Shown here one piece after another: positions 1-7,731 of a stretch of 30,845 bases of DNA (within the stretch, counting starts at the first letter, position 1; each line of letters begins with the position of its first letter). The stretch is from Candidatus Nomurabacteria bacterium CG_4_9_14_0_2_um_filter_32_10 (lineage in GTDB: Bacteria > Patescibacteriota > Minisyncoccia > Phycocordibacterales > UBA9973): assembly GCA_002788475.1 (NCBI GenBank), contig PFRK01000037.1:1-30845 (forward strand), written 5' to 3'. Position numbers and translations under genes: made by a program. The notes below the pieces were generated by a model, which worked only from the letters and a program-made list of their open reading frames with translations, made no database searches and was not told the DNA's origin.

Positions 1-367
1 AGAAATTATACATACCCATAGCACATAAACCTTGTAATTTTGTGCCAGCCTTTTGTGCAGGTACGTCAATTAAAGTTTCACCCGAAAGTGGAAGATTATT
101 GCGATAATCTAAACTTGGGATTACTAAAGCAGAAGAACAATCAAAACTACCGTTAGTTTTCATTTTTATTACTGTCGGTATACCTGCTTTGGCTGTTGTT
201 ATTCTAGGAGAATATCCTCCTTTAGCATTAATTTCAATAACTTGCTTGCCATCAACAATATTTACATTATTAATATCGTTACTCAAATTACTATTCCCTC
301 TAGTAAGAAATATTGTTCCTCCTATTAAAATCACGACTATAAAAATAGATATTATGGTTGTTTTCAT
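1..367 (-). CDS. Cupredoxin-like copper protein, membrane anchored (C-terminus outside window)
   Basis: My own translation from the ATG at 367 gives 122 residues with no stop before the window edge. Residues 5-22 form an N-terminal membrane anchor or uncleaved signal. The rest resembles small cupredoxins of the plastocyanin/EfeO-type group: a beta-rich region, then LPLSGETLIDVPAQKAG (93-108) and the hallmark end GLCAMGMY, with C115, M117 and M119 as likely copper ligands and C77 a further candidate. The typical family end is only a few residues later, so little should be missing. It starts 10 nt after the stop of the HMA/TauE-like gene and is probably cotranscribed with it. Inferred role: binding copper outside the cytoplasmic membrane. 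No Shine-Dalgarno is visible. Confidence 0.75.
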   Translation of the reverse strand, partial: MKTTIISIFIVVILIGGTIFLTRGNSNLSNDINNVNIVDGKQVIEINAKGGYSPRITTAKAGIPTVIKMKTNGSFDCSSALVIPSLDYRNNLPLSGETLIDVPAQKAGTKLQGLCAMGMYNF

Positions 368-377
368 AAAATTATGT

Positions 378-1451
378 TTAAAAATTAAAAATTGGTGGAA
401 TAATACCGACACCGACTAAAGAATTAATTAAATTGAAAATTCCAAAAAATATTACAATGAGACCAGCCGTCTTAAAAAATATTCCAGATTGCGCTTTTTT
501 ATGAATTCCAAGAGAACTAAAACTCAAAAGTAAAAGCACTGGAAGTGTCCCAAGTGCAAAAGAAAACATTATTAACGATCCAGTTAAAAAACTCCCAGTA
601 GTCAAAGTATAAATCTGCATTGATTGAGTAAAGCCACAAGGTAGAAAAAATGTTACGACACCAACTAAAAGAGGAGTAAAAGTGTGATTAATATTCTTGA
701 GACCATGAACACGTTTACCAATAAAATTTGGAATAGTTGGCTGAAGTTTTTTAGCCCAAGGAAATATATCAAGGAGATTAATACCAAGAATAAGAAGAAC
801 AACTGCAACCAGAAAACTAAGAATAAATGTACTAGTTATACCAAGTTGAAATGCTGAACCAAGAGCACCAATAACACCACCTAGAACAAAAAATGATACA
901 AGCCGACCAGTATGAAATAAAATCTGTGGTCGTACTTTACTTGCTCTGAGTGGAATTGAAAGGTCATCTTCTTTGGCAAAATTTGCCGACATAGAAAGCA
1001 CAAGTCCTCCGACTACAGCCATACAGGTCGAGACAGAAGCAATAAGACCAATAACAAATGATGTACCATAACTAACTTTTGATGCATTTATTAAATTTAC
1101 AATACCAAGTTTTTGTAAAAGAATAAAAAAGACAATAAATGCTAAAGCTATAGGAATAGCAATCTTAAAATCAGACCACTTAACTAAATGATTTTGTTTT
1201 TCAAGAGATAACGTATAACCATGTGGTTTTAAGACTGTGGATAAATATTCAGCCACAGCTTCTGGTGTATCTCCTCCGCCAGAGGCGGATCCGCCTCTGG
1301 CGGAAAAATCTCCTGTTATTTCAACATTAAGATTTTTTAATGATGCTTTTGCACGAGAAATACCCGATACTTCACTCAATTCACTTTCAGTAAGTATTAC
1401 ACATGCATTACAATGCATACCGTTAACATGGAATGTATAAGTTTTTTGCAT
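378..1451 (-). CDS. HMA-domain + TauE/SafE (DsbD_2-like) membrane protein
   Basis: The 357-residue protein begins with a heavy-metal-associated domain whose motif GMHCNAC (11-17; C14, C17) is the usual Cu+ site. About six membrane helices follow (from about residue 97), of the UreH/DsbD_2 type, often annotated as sulfite exporter TauE/SafE. Cysteines sit in ASVSTCMAVVGG and FFLPCGFTQSMQ, as expected for a redox- or metal-active membrane core. This architecture is known from copper-handling loci, and here it lies between a cupredoxin gene and thiol-redox genes. A 30-bp palindrome places SARGGSASGG at about residues 50-59 inside the HMA domain. Likely role: moving copper or reductant across the membrane; the substrate is not proven by sequence. 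Confidence 0.8.
   Translation of the reverse strand: MQKTYTFHVNGMHCNACVILTESELSEVSGISRAKASLKNLNVEITGDFSARGGSASGGGDTPEAVAEYLSTVLKPHGYTLSLEKQNHLVKWSDFKIAIPIALAFIVFFILLQKLGIVNLINASKVSYGTSFVIGLIASVSTCMAVVGGLVLSMSANFAKEDDLSIPLRASKVRPQILFHTGRLVSFFVLGGVIGALGSAFQLGITSTFILSFLVAVVLLILGINLLDIFPWAKKLQPTIPNFIGKRVHGLKNINHTFTPLLVGVVTFFLPCGFTQSMQIYTLTTGSFLTGSLIMFSFALGTLPVLLLLSFSSLGIHKKAQSGIFFKTAGLIVIFFGIFNLINSLVGVGIIPPIFNF
1275..1304. repeat. 30-bp perfect palindrome, GGSASGG repeat family, in frame
   Basis: Half-sites TCCGCCAGAGGCGGA and TCCGCCTCTGGCGGA are exact reverse complements with no spacer. On the minus strand it reads S-A-R-G-G-S-A-S-G-G inside the HMA domain. It is GC-rich in an AT-rich gene. Related copies lie at 12752, 19640 and 28696 (in genes) and 21712 (intergenic). 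Confidence 0.9.
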
Positions 1452-1515
1452 TATTCTATCATATAGTATCTCTGTAAAAATTCATAATCTACTTCAAAAA
1501 AACAATTCATGAAGA

Positions 1516-2427
1516 TTATATATTACATCCCCCACCTTGTTGCTGTTTTGGTAAAATAATTTGAGAAGAAACACTTTTATATCCTTGTGTACTGGAATAA
1601 TTAATACCTAATATTTCTTCTGAGTTCACATCTTTCCATTCAATACCTTTATTCTTCATATAAATCGCGATAGTTATATATGCATCAGAAAACCAATAAG
1701 AATTCACTACCAGAGCAGTTTTCCACATATCTTGTTCACTAACCCCTTGTGAAGCCATTAACTCCAAAAGTCCAAGCATCGCCATACCATGATTACAATC
1801 AGGGAAATGAGTTGAGTTACCACAACATGGTCTATATATACCTCTAGAAATTTTATCTACAAGAGTTTGCTGTTCTTTAGTTAATGTGACTAATGAATGA
1901 CGACTATAATGATCCATGGGCTTCCCTTTAGCTAATGTCCAACCACCAGTGGATGCAAAATTCCCTGCTTCGCTGTATGCTGGATTCATCATTTCTCCTT
2001 TCTCTAGAATAGGATTTTTATTAGCTAGTCCAAGCGCCCAAAACAAATTTAAGAGATACCCAGAATTTTCTTTAGTAATTTTTAGTTTGCCATTATTTTG
2101 ATCCAGAAGAAGTTTCTTATATTCATCAGTAAATTGTCCTCTACTTTCATATATCACTTTAAACTTTTTAGAATCAATAGTTCCGCTATTTATGAGTTGA
2201 ACTCCAAGATCTCCCCAGACTATCGGCAATGTCACGCCCTGAGATAGAAGTACATTTTCCTCTAAACTTGATAATAACAATGTTTTATCTTGATTATGCA
2301 CAATACCTATTTCTTGTTGCATTTTAACTTTTAACTCTTTTGTATATATCCAAGCACCAATAATAACTAAAAATATAATCAGAATATTTACAGGAAAAAT
2401 ATAATCTTTTGATAATTTTATTTTCAT
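1516..2427 (-). CDS. Unrecognised anchored Cys/His-rich protein (CCGN...CNHGM)
   Basis: The 303-residue protein has one N-terminal membrane segment (12-28), so most of it should lie outside the cytoplasm. I know no named domain for it, although the text RPCCGNSTHFPDCNHGMAML (199-218) recalls uncharacterised proteins in related genomes. C201, C202, H207, C211, H213, M215 and M217 make a dense potential metal site. Other conserved-looking blocks are NFASTGGWTLAKG (156-168) and a C-terminal GGGC (298-301). It starts 4 nt before the CcdA-like stop complement and is cotranscribed with CcdA, DUF1573 and the HMA/TauE protein. Inferred role: copper or disulfide handling in the envelope. The function is unknown; the gene itself is certain. 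Confidence 0.8.
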   Translation of the reverse strand: MKIKLSKDYIFPVNILIIFLVIIGAWIYTKELKVKMQQEIGIVHNQDKTLLLSSLEENVLLSQGVTLPIVWGDLGVQLINSGTIDSKKFKVIYESRGQFTDEYKKLLLDQNNGKLKITKENSGYLLNLFWALGLANKNPILEKGEMMNPAYSEAGNFASTGGWTLAKGKPMDHYSRHSLVTLTKEQQTLVDKISRGIYRPCCGNSTHFPDCNHGMAMLGLLELMASQGVSEQDMWKTALVVNSYWFSDAYITIAIYMKNKGIEWKDVNSEEILGINYSSTQGYKSVSSQIILPKQQQGGGCNI

Positions 2428-2431
2428 ATAT

Positions 2432-3211
2432 TTAGATAAAGAAAATTAAGATACCAATAATAATCATTACGAATCCTGCCCACAACTTTACTTTACTTGT
2501 ATTGGTATTTTTCCATTCTTGAACCTTTGTAAGAAGAGTTTTATCTGAAGATATAAACAAAACGAAAACTAAAGGAATAATAAGAATAAGATTATAGAGA
2601 ATTAAATAACCAAACCCAGAGAAGTAAGTCACTTGATCACGAAGAAGTCCAATCACCATTAAGTATGGTCCCCCCATACAAGGAAATTGACAAATACCGA
2701 CAAAAATTCCAAGCCCAAATGCCGCCAGCATTGATGAACGTTCCATTAATTTCCCCATAGCTTTTTTAGTGAAAGAAGGAATTTTTAACTTAATCGGAAA
2801 ATTCGGAAAAAAATAATTAAGAAGATTTATAAGTCCAAAAACAATCAAAAGAGTTGCTCCTAATTTCCCCATAAAATGTGGGGTATTAAAAAGGTGCAAT
2901 ACTTTTAAAATTCCAAGACCAATAAGAAGATAAGAAACAAAAATTCCAGCAACATAAATTCCACCAATTTGTAATATCTTTTTTCTCGTCATTTGCATTC
3001 CAAAAAGAAAGGCAATAGTTATAAGAAGGATCGAAAACGAACAAGGATGGACACTATCTAGAAGCGCAGAAATTAACATAAGAGGCAATAACCACGTTCC
3101 TTGTTTACTAATGCTCCAGATTATAGATGAAGTTGCAGGATTATTTTTTAGAATAATTATGCTAATAATAGCAATAAGCAAGATACCAATTGTAATTATA
3201 ATTTTTTTCAT
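2432..3211 (-). CDS. CcdA/DsbD-type transmembrane thiol-electron transporter
   Basis: The 259-residue protein has about seven hydrophobic segments: one N-terminal, then a repeated three-helix plan typical of CcdA. The two diagnostic cysteine sites are present: DSVHPCSFS (C57) in the first core helix, and ICQFPCMGGPY (C174, C178) in the fourth. In the family such cysteines relay electrons from cytoplasmic thioredoxin to thiol proteins outside the membrane. Candidate partners are the DUF1573 protein (CMC motif) 5 nt upstream and the Cys-rich protein 4 nt downstream in the same operon. It could serve cuproprotein maturation rather than cytochrome c, since no haem-binding CXXCH protein is seen nearby. 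Confidence 0.85.
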   Translation of the reverse strand: MKKIIITIGILLIAIISIIILKNNPATSSIIWSISKQGTWLLPLMLISALLDSVHPCSFSILLITIAFLFGMQMTRKKILQIGGIYVAGIFVSYLLIGLGILKVLHLFNTPHFMGKLGATLLIVFGLINLLNYFFPNFPIKLKIPSFTKKAMGKLMERSSMLAAFGLGIFVGICQFPCMGGPYLMVIGLLRDQVTYFSGFGYLILYNLILIIPLVFVLFISSDKTLLTKVQEWKNTNTSKVKLWAGFVMIIIGILIFFI

Positions 3212-3216
3212 ATAAT

Positions 3217-3741
3217 TTAAGGTGTTACTCTCGCTTTAATCTCAAACTGAAGTTTATTACCTTCAGAATCTTCAAGATAAATAAATCTATCAATCATTCC
3301 AACACCAGCTGGACCATGAGCGTTAGGATCATATATAACTTCAATATCTGCAGACTCTCCAGCTTTTATTGTTTTATTTAATTTTGGAACAACTCCCATA
3401 CCTTGCATACCAAAAGGACCATTTTTATTTCCACCAGGCTCTATAAAGTAAGCACGTGTACACATACAAGAAGTAGTTAAACTCGGAATTAAAATATCTA
3501 GACTAGTTCCATTGGTAACTTTAAATGTTTTACTTACATCTCCATCTTTCATAGAGATTGTACCAAAATCATAGAGTATCTCTGATGTAATTAATCGGTC
3601 TTTTATTTCACTTATTTTACTTACTTTACTAGAATCACTAGGTAATGTTAATGACATTATATTTTTACTACCCCCATACATAAGTAATAACAATGCACCC
3701 AAAATAGCAAGTATCCATATAATTATTGTTTTTGTTTTCAT
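3217..3741 (-). CDS. DUF1573 family anchored protein with SCMCT motif
   Basis: The 174-residue protein has an N-terminal membrane anchor (residues 6-24) followed by an Ig-like beta domain matching DUF1573: YDFGTISMKDGDVSKTFKV, then a cysteine pair in TTSCMCTRA (C92, C94), and a PNAHGPAGV loop before the last strands. DUF1573 proteins are exported and of unclear function, often encoded with thiol-redox or copper genes. It is the first gene after the terminator at 3767-3794 and probably opens the second transcription unit of the copper island (DUF1573, CcdA-like, CCGN protein, HMA/TauE, cupredoxin). I did not identify a clear promoter in the 93-nt gap. Identification of the family is good; the role is inferred from context. 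Confidence 0.8.
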   Translation of the reverse strand: MKTKTIIIWILAILGALLLLMYGGSKNIMSLTLPSDSSKVSKISEIKDRLITSEILYDFGTISMKDGDVSKTFKVTNGTSLDILIPSLTTSCMCTRAYFIEPGGNKNGPFGMQGMGVVPKLNKTIKAGESADIEVIYDPNAHGPAGVGMIDRFIYLEDSEGNKLQFEIKARVTP

Positions 3742-3766
3742 AAAATTTAAATTAAAATTAGATAAG

Positions 3767-3794
3767 AAAAAAATCTTTGACTAAAAGATTTTTT
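3767..3794. terminator. Intrinsic terminator, probably bidirectional
   Basis: AAAAAATCTTT and AAAGATTTTTT form an 11-bp stem around a short GACTA-type loop. On the minus strand a T-run continues past the stem, which fits termination of the csoR-copA operon after the 131-residue gene (stop at 3835). Confidence 0.65.
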
Positions 3795-3834
3795 AAACAC
3801 CTAAAAAACCCCAAAAGAGCAATTAAGGTGAAAA

Positions 3835-4230
3835 TTATGAAAAAGATGGACTATTTTCTAAAAGAGAAAGCCAATTAATTATTCCTTGTTGAAAAGTATA
3901 TAATTTTTTATTATCCAGAGGATATTTCCATCTATAAAAATATCGTTTTTGATTTGAAGAGTTTTGTTCATTAAAAAAATATAAAATTATTCCTAGTATT
4001 AAGAAAGAAAAAATAAAAAAAGTCGAAAAAGTTATATTTGAAAATTGATGCCAATCATTTATATGATCAAGAATGTTTTCACATATTGAAGAACCATTTT
4101 GAGTATAAGGACAATTAACCATAGAAGTTTCAAACATATGATTGAATTCAAATAAACCAAAAATCCCTACACCTATGTAGGCAAGTAAAATAAAAATACT
4201 AATTAAAAATTTTTTATTTTGTAAAATCAT
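3835..4230 (-). CDS. Small two-helix membrane protein with conserved-looking Cys pair
   Basis: The 131-residue protein has membrane helices at about 8-28 and 66-86. The loop between them holds H31, M32, M37, C40 (MVNCPYTQNG) and C50 (SSICENIL), then a W-H-Q-F segment just before helix 2. If helix 1 runs inside to outside, the Cys/Met/His loop faces outward, where it could bind Cu+ or form a disulfide. I do not recognise a named family, although similar MxxCPxxxxGSxxC proteins exist near copper ATPases in related genomes as I recall. It is the last gene of the csoR-copA operon, 55 nt after DUF302 and ahead of a terminator. The residues after about 95 are hydrophilic and may be poorly conserved. 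Confidence 0.65.
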   Translation of the reverse strand: MILQNKKFLISIFILLAYIGVGIFGLFEFNHMFETSMVNCPYTQNGSSICENILDHINDWHQFSNITFSTFFIFSFLILGIILYFFNEQNSSNQKRYFYRWKYPLDNKKLYTFQQGIINWLSLLENSPSFS

Positions 4231-4285
4231 ACTAATAACTATATTCTTAACTCTTTAATTTATTTTAATAATTTTTATATAAAAA

Positions 4286-4669
4286 TCATTTTGCATTATT
4301 GATAATATTTTGAATAATTTGGTCAATTTCTTTTGGTCTTTCACCTAAATCAACTTGCGGAAAAAACTGATACAAAATAATCGGCCGCATCCCAGAAATA
4401 AAAGTCCATCCATCTTTAGTATAGACATTTATTTTGCAAGGCAAACAAAGACCAAGTTTTATATCTTTATCCAAAAATTCATTAGCAAACTTTGCGCTAC
4501 AAAATTCAATAATCTTGAATGGTTCTCTTTGAAAATCTTTTTCCCTTAAAGTTTCTTGCACATTATGAACATACAAAACTCGCATACCAGCTTTGACAAC
4601 TTCATCTTGCACCCTTTTGACTATTTCGTCAAAAGTTTTTATTGTAGTTATAGTGTAATCAAATTCCAT
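4286..4669 (-). CDS. DUF302 domain protein
   Basis: The 127-residue protein fits DUF302 along nearly its whole length: an opening YTITTIKTFDEIVKRVQDEVVKAGMRVLYVHNV is the usual sensor-like alpha-beta start, and LGLCLPCKINVYTKDG carries the family's L-P-C signature, here as a CXXC (C75, C78) with a further C57. There is no signal peptide, so it is probably cytoplasmic. DUF302 proteins are frequent neighbours of metal and redox genes, but their biochemistry is not settled. It lies in the csoR-copA operon, 23 nt after the SHOCT gene, so copper or thiol stress is the likely context. An intracellular Cu+ shuttle through the CXXC is conceivable but unproven. Confidence 0.8.
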   Translation of the reverse strand: MEFDYTITTIKTFDEIVKRVQDEVVKAGMRVLYVHNVQETLREKDFQREPFKIIEFCSAKFANEFLDKDIKLGLCLPCKINVYTKDGWTFISGMRPIILYQFFPQVDLGERPKEIDQIIQNIINNAK

Positions 4670-4692
4670 AAATTTTATATATTTAATTATAA

Positions 4693-4938
4693 TTAGTTGC
4701 TCAAATCTTTTTTCTTTTCTTCAAATTCTTTTTTTTCTATTTCACCTTTAGCATATCTCTCTTTCAAAATATCCAATGCTTTTTTACTACTATCTATTCC
4801 ATTTGTTTTATTATTACGAACAAGCCAAACAATAAAATAAATAATTACTGCCCAAAATAGAATCATCATAATTCCACCCCCAAACCAACCCATCATACTA
4901 TCCCAACCACTATAACCATTATATATTCCGTACATCAT
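4693..4938 (-). CDS. SHOCT-domain small membrane protein
   Basis: The 81-residue protein has a Gly/Met-rich start (MMYGIYNGYSGWDSMMGWFGGG), one membrane helix at about 24-41, then a short SHOCT-type helical hairpin: ALDILKERYAKGEIEKKEFEEKKKDL. SHOCT domains are 30-residue C-terminal helices found in many small membrane proteins, often oligomerising. Two methionines open the ORF (4938 and 4935); either could start it. It lies 56 nt after copA and 23 nt before DUF302 in the same operon. The Met-rich outward segment could contact copper, but that is speculation. Confidence 0.8.
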   Translation of the reverse strand: MMYGIYNGYSGWDSMMGWFGGGIMMILFWAVIIYFIVWLVRNNKTNGIDSSKKALDILKERYAKGEIEKKEFEEKKKDLSN

Positions 4939-4994
4939 AATTTTTTTAAATTAATTAATAATCTTTTTTTACCTCTTTTAATAAATTTCGACTT

Positions 4995-7298
4995 TCATAA
5001 TTTCTTACTTTTAATACGCAAAGAATTTCCGACCACAGAGACAGAAGACATCGCCATTGCAAATCCTGCAAAAACTGGACTTAATAACCATCCAAAAATT
5101 GGGAAAAACAACCCACCCGCTAGAGGAATACCAACAATGTTATAAATGAATGCCCAGAATAAATTTTGTTTAATTCCTCGCATTATTATTTTTGAAAGAC
5201 TGATGGCTTTTACTAACTTCGAGATGTCTCCATGAAGTAATGTTATACCAGCACTTTCTATCGCTACATCTGTCCCCGTAGCCATAGCGATACCCACATC
5301 AGCTTGTGCGAGAGCTGGAGCATCATTTACTCCATCCCCTGCCATAGCTACAACATAGCCCTTACTTTGTAATTCTTTTATTTTATTTAATTTATCTTCT
5401 GGCATCACTTCAGCCACAATTTCATCGATCCCAATTTGTTTAGCAATATATTCTGCTGTATTTTTGTTATCTCCTGTAAGCATTACCACTTTGATATTGA
5501 GTTTATGTAAATTTTTTATTGCTTCTATCGCTTCTACTTTTATTGCATCTGCTACCATTACTACACCTAAAACTTTTTCTTTTGTAACCAAAATTACAGG
5601 TGTTTTTCCTTCTAAAGTTTCTTTTTCAATTAAAGTGGTATCAAAAGAAAGATTAAGATCTTTTATAATTTTCGTATTACCTGCAAAATATTCTATTCCA
5701 TCAATTAACCCTTTTAATCCTTTGCCTTTTATAATTTCAAAATTGCTAATGTCTTTTATTTTTATATTTTTTTCTTTAGCATAATTCATCACTGAGTGGG
5801 CAATCGGATGTTCCGATTTATTTTCAAGCGTCGCAAGGATAGAAACAAGTTCATTATTATTACTATTTGAAAAATTATTAATCGAAATAAGTTCCGGTTT
5901 CCCACGAGTAAGAGTCCCCGTTTTATCCACCACTACCACATCTACACTTCCAAGTTTTTGAAGAGTACTAGCATCTTTGATAAGAATTCCTTCTCGTGCT
6001 CCACGACCTACTCCTACTATGATGGCCGTTGGAGTCGCAAGCCCTAGCGCACAAGGACAAGCAATAACTAAAATACTTACAAAAGAAACCAGACCATAAG
6101 ATAATGCTTGAGAAAATTCAAAATATTGTGTACCTATCAAAAGCCATAGGCCTAAAGCTAAGAAAGAAAGAATTAGAACTACAGGAACAAATATACTTGA
6201 AATCTTATCAGCCAGAGCTTGAATCGGAGCCTTACTTCCTTGAGCTTCTTCAACCATTTTTATTATATGCGCAAGCATAGTTTCGGAACCAACCTTTGTC
6301 GCCTTAAAAGTAAATGAACCTGTCGTATTTATAGTTCCAGCAACGACAGTATCATCAATATTTTTTTGAACTGGCATTGGTTCTCCGGAAATCATAGATT
6401 CATCTATGTAAGATGTTCCCCCTACAACAATACCATCTACTGGAATGCTACTACCAGGTTTTACAATAATTAAATCCCCATGGACGACTTGATCTATTAA
6501 TATTTCTATTTCTTTACCATCACGTATTATGAGAGCAGTTTTTGCTTGAAGATTCAAAAGTTTTTCTATTGCATCTCCTGTTTTTATTTTTGAGCGAGTT
6601 TCTAAATATTTTCCAAGTGTGATAAAAGCAATAACTACAATAACAACATCATAATAGCTTTGATTAACATTTATAAAAGAACTAAGACTCTCCTCAAAAG
6701 CACTAATAACAAAACTATAAATAAAAGCCACCAGTGTCCCAAGACCAATAAGTGTATCCATATTGGCATAACCTGTACGTAAAAATCGATACAAACCAAG
6801 TAGATATGGTTTACCTACTACAAAAAGTGTATATGTAGCCAATACTGGTAAAAGATAATGAAAAAATTCACTCCAAAAATAAGGAATCTCTGGTATGAGC
6901 TTAAACTGAGCAAGAATATCGAAGCCCATAACAAAGACACTTATTATGACAATAGGAATAAGAGACAAAAGTTTATTTTTCATGTCTTTAAGTTCAATAA
7001 TTTTTTCATTTTTCGTTTGGCTAAAACCTAAGTGCTTAGCATGTTTATCTAAAGACATACTCATAGATTCTGCTGTAGATGCCGTCGGAATAATTAGTGA
7101 ATAGCCGAGTGGTTCTATGTGTTTAGATAAAATTTCAGGATTTGTTTTTGATAAATCAAAAGATATCTTGGCTTTTTCTGTACCAGGATTTATTTCAATT
7201 GATTCTACTCCCTCTATCTTTTTGAGAGTTTTTTCAATAATACTTGCACATGAAGCACAATGCATTCCTTTTACTTCAAAAGTTTTTGATTCATTCAT
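4995..7298 (-). CDS. copA: Cu+-exporting P1B-type ATPase CopA
   Basis: The 767-residue protein is a full-length P1B-1 ATPase that uses ATP to export Cu+ from the cytoplasm. Order: one N-terminal HMA domain (GMHCASC, C14/C17), a Met/His-containing linker (about 71-95), four helices, the actuator domain with SGEP (304-307), the membrane metal site CPC (C414-P-C416), the phosphorylation site DKTGTLT (D458), the SEHP nucleotide motif (H497-P498), TGD (608-610) and the hinge GDGVND (654-659). The last helices carry Y719-N720 and M750-S751-S752, residues that mark Cu+ specificity. It starts 3 nt after the csoR stop, so it is co-translated with its repressor. No Shine-Dalgarno is visible. Identification is very secure. 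Confidence 0.97.
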   Translation of the reverse strand: MNESKTFEVKGMHCASCASIIEKTLKKIEGVESIEINPGTEKAKISFDLSKTNPEILSKHIEPLGYSLIIPTASTAESMSMSLDKHAKHLGFSQTKNEKIIELKDMKNKLLSLIPIVIISVFVMGFDILAQFKLIPEIPYFWSEFFHYLLPVLATYTLFVVGKPYLLGLYRFLRTGYANMDTLIGLGTLVAFIYSFVISAFEESLSSFINVNQSYYDVVIVVIAFITLGKYLETRSKIKTGDAIEKLLNLQAKTALIIRDGKEIEILIDQVVHGDLIIVKPGSSIPVDGIVVGGTSYIDESMISGEPMPVQKNIDDTVVAGTINTTGSFTFKATKVGSETMLAHIIKMVEEAQGSKAPIQALADKISSIFVPVVLILSFLALGLWLLIGTQYFEFSQALSYGLVSFVSILVIACPCALGLATPTAIIVGVGRGAREGILIKDASTLQKLGSVDVVVVDKTGTLTRGKPELISINNFSNSNNNELVSILATLENKSEHPIAHSVMNYAKEKNIKIKDISNFEIIKGKGLKGLIDGIEYFAGNTKIIKDLNLSFDTTLIEKETLEGKTPVILVTKEKVLGVVMVADAIKVEAIEAIKNLHKLNIKVVMLTGDNKNTAEYIAKQIGIDEIVAEVMPEDKLNKIKELQSKGYVVAMAGDGVNDAPALAQADVGIAMATGTDVAIESAGITLLHGDISKLVKAISLSKIIMRGIKQNLFWAFIYNIVGIPLAGGLFFPIFGWLLSPVFAGFAMAMSSVSVVGNSLRIKSKKL

Positions 7299-7301
7299 TT
7301 T

Positions 7302-7565
7302 TTATTTTCGCTTTAATTGATAAACTTTTAAAATTTCTTTAGTAGCTTTATCAGCTTGACCTTTTTTTATTTGATTTACTAAACAATATCCTAAATGTCC
7401 TTCCATAAGCTTATCTTCTATAGTGGAAAGAGCCTGTTTAACAGCAGACGTTTGGGTAATAACATCTATACAATAGATGTCACTTTGAAGCATATTTTGC
7501 AAACCTCTTACTTGTCCCTCAATTATCTTTAATCTACGAATAAGTTTTTGTTTATCATTATGCAT
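7302..7565 (-). CDS. csoR: CsoR copper-sensing transcriptional repressor
   Basis: The 87-residue protein matches the CsoR/RcnR (DUF156) four-helix family: RRLKIIEGQVRGLQNMLQ, then YCIDVITQTSAVKQAL and EGHLGYC. C32, H57 and C61 have exactly the spacing of the trigonal Cu+ ligands of CsoR (Cys-x24-His-x3-Cys), which separates it from Ni/Co RcnR. Cu+ binding should release it from its operator and switch on copA. I chose the ATG at 7565 rather than the longer open frame to 7769, because family members start at MHND, the longer form would run into the upstream gene, and a near-consensus promoter with a CsoR-type operator lies directly ahead. The extra upstream codons are part of the hairpin at 7621-7731. 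Confidence 0.95.
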   Translation of the reverse strand: MHNDKQKLIRRLKIIEGQVRGLQNMLQSDIYCIDVITQTSAVKQALSTIEDKLMEGHLGYCLVNQIKKGQADKATKEILKVYQLKRK

Positions 7566-7571
7566 ATAAAC

Positions 7572-7600
7572 AGTATATACCCCTAGGGGGTATAAGTCAA
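7572..7600 (-). promoter_or_regulatory. csoR-copA promoter with CsoR operator in the spacer
   Basis: On the minus strand TTGACT (-35, 7595-7600) and TATACT (-10, 7572-7577) are 17 bp apart. The spacer is TATACCCCCTAGGGGTA, a near-palindromic C-run/G-run of the CsoR operator type, so bound repressor would block RNA polymerase directly. The predicted transcription start, 7 nt past the -10, falls on or next to the A of the csoR ATG, implying a leaderless mRNA. Seen: sequence and spacing. Inferred: binding and start site. Confidence 0.85.
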
Positions 7601-7620
7601 ATAATTCACTGTGAAAAAAC

Positions 7621-7731
7621 AAAAAAACATTATAGATTGTGCTTTTTCCGGCATACGCAATATTAGATTCAGTTACCACATTCAGGTTGGAGTGCAAGCC
7701 GTGAAAAAGCAGCAATTTATGATGTTTTTTT
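7621..7731. repeat. Long hairpin element 1 with 45-nt loop
   Basis: Arms 7621-7652 and 7698-7731 pair along about 32 bp with two G-T-type mismatches and two extra bases, both on the right arm. The loop (7653-7697) is 45 nt and carries ATACGC at its 5' end and CAGGTTG at offset 30. The right arm includes the last codons and stop of the thioredoxin-like gene. Element 2 (9714-9852) has the same loop length and motifs with largely different outer arms. No known RNA family was recognised. Confidence 0.75.

Noticed and set aside
7560..7716. Known metal riboswitch upstream of csoR
   Set aside because: The hairpin lies upstream of the -35 of the csoR promoter, so it is not in that leader, and it matches no riboswitch core I know.
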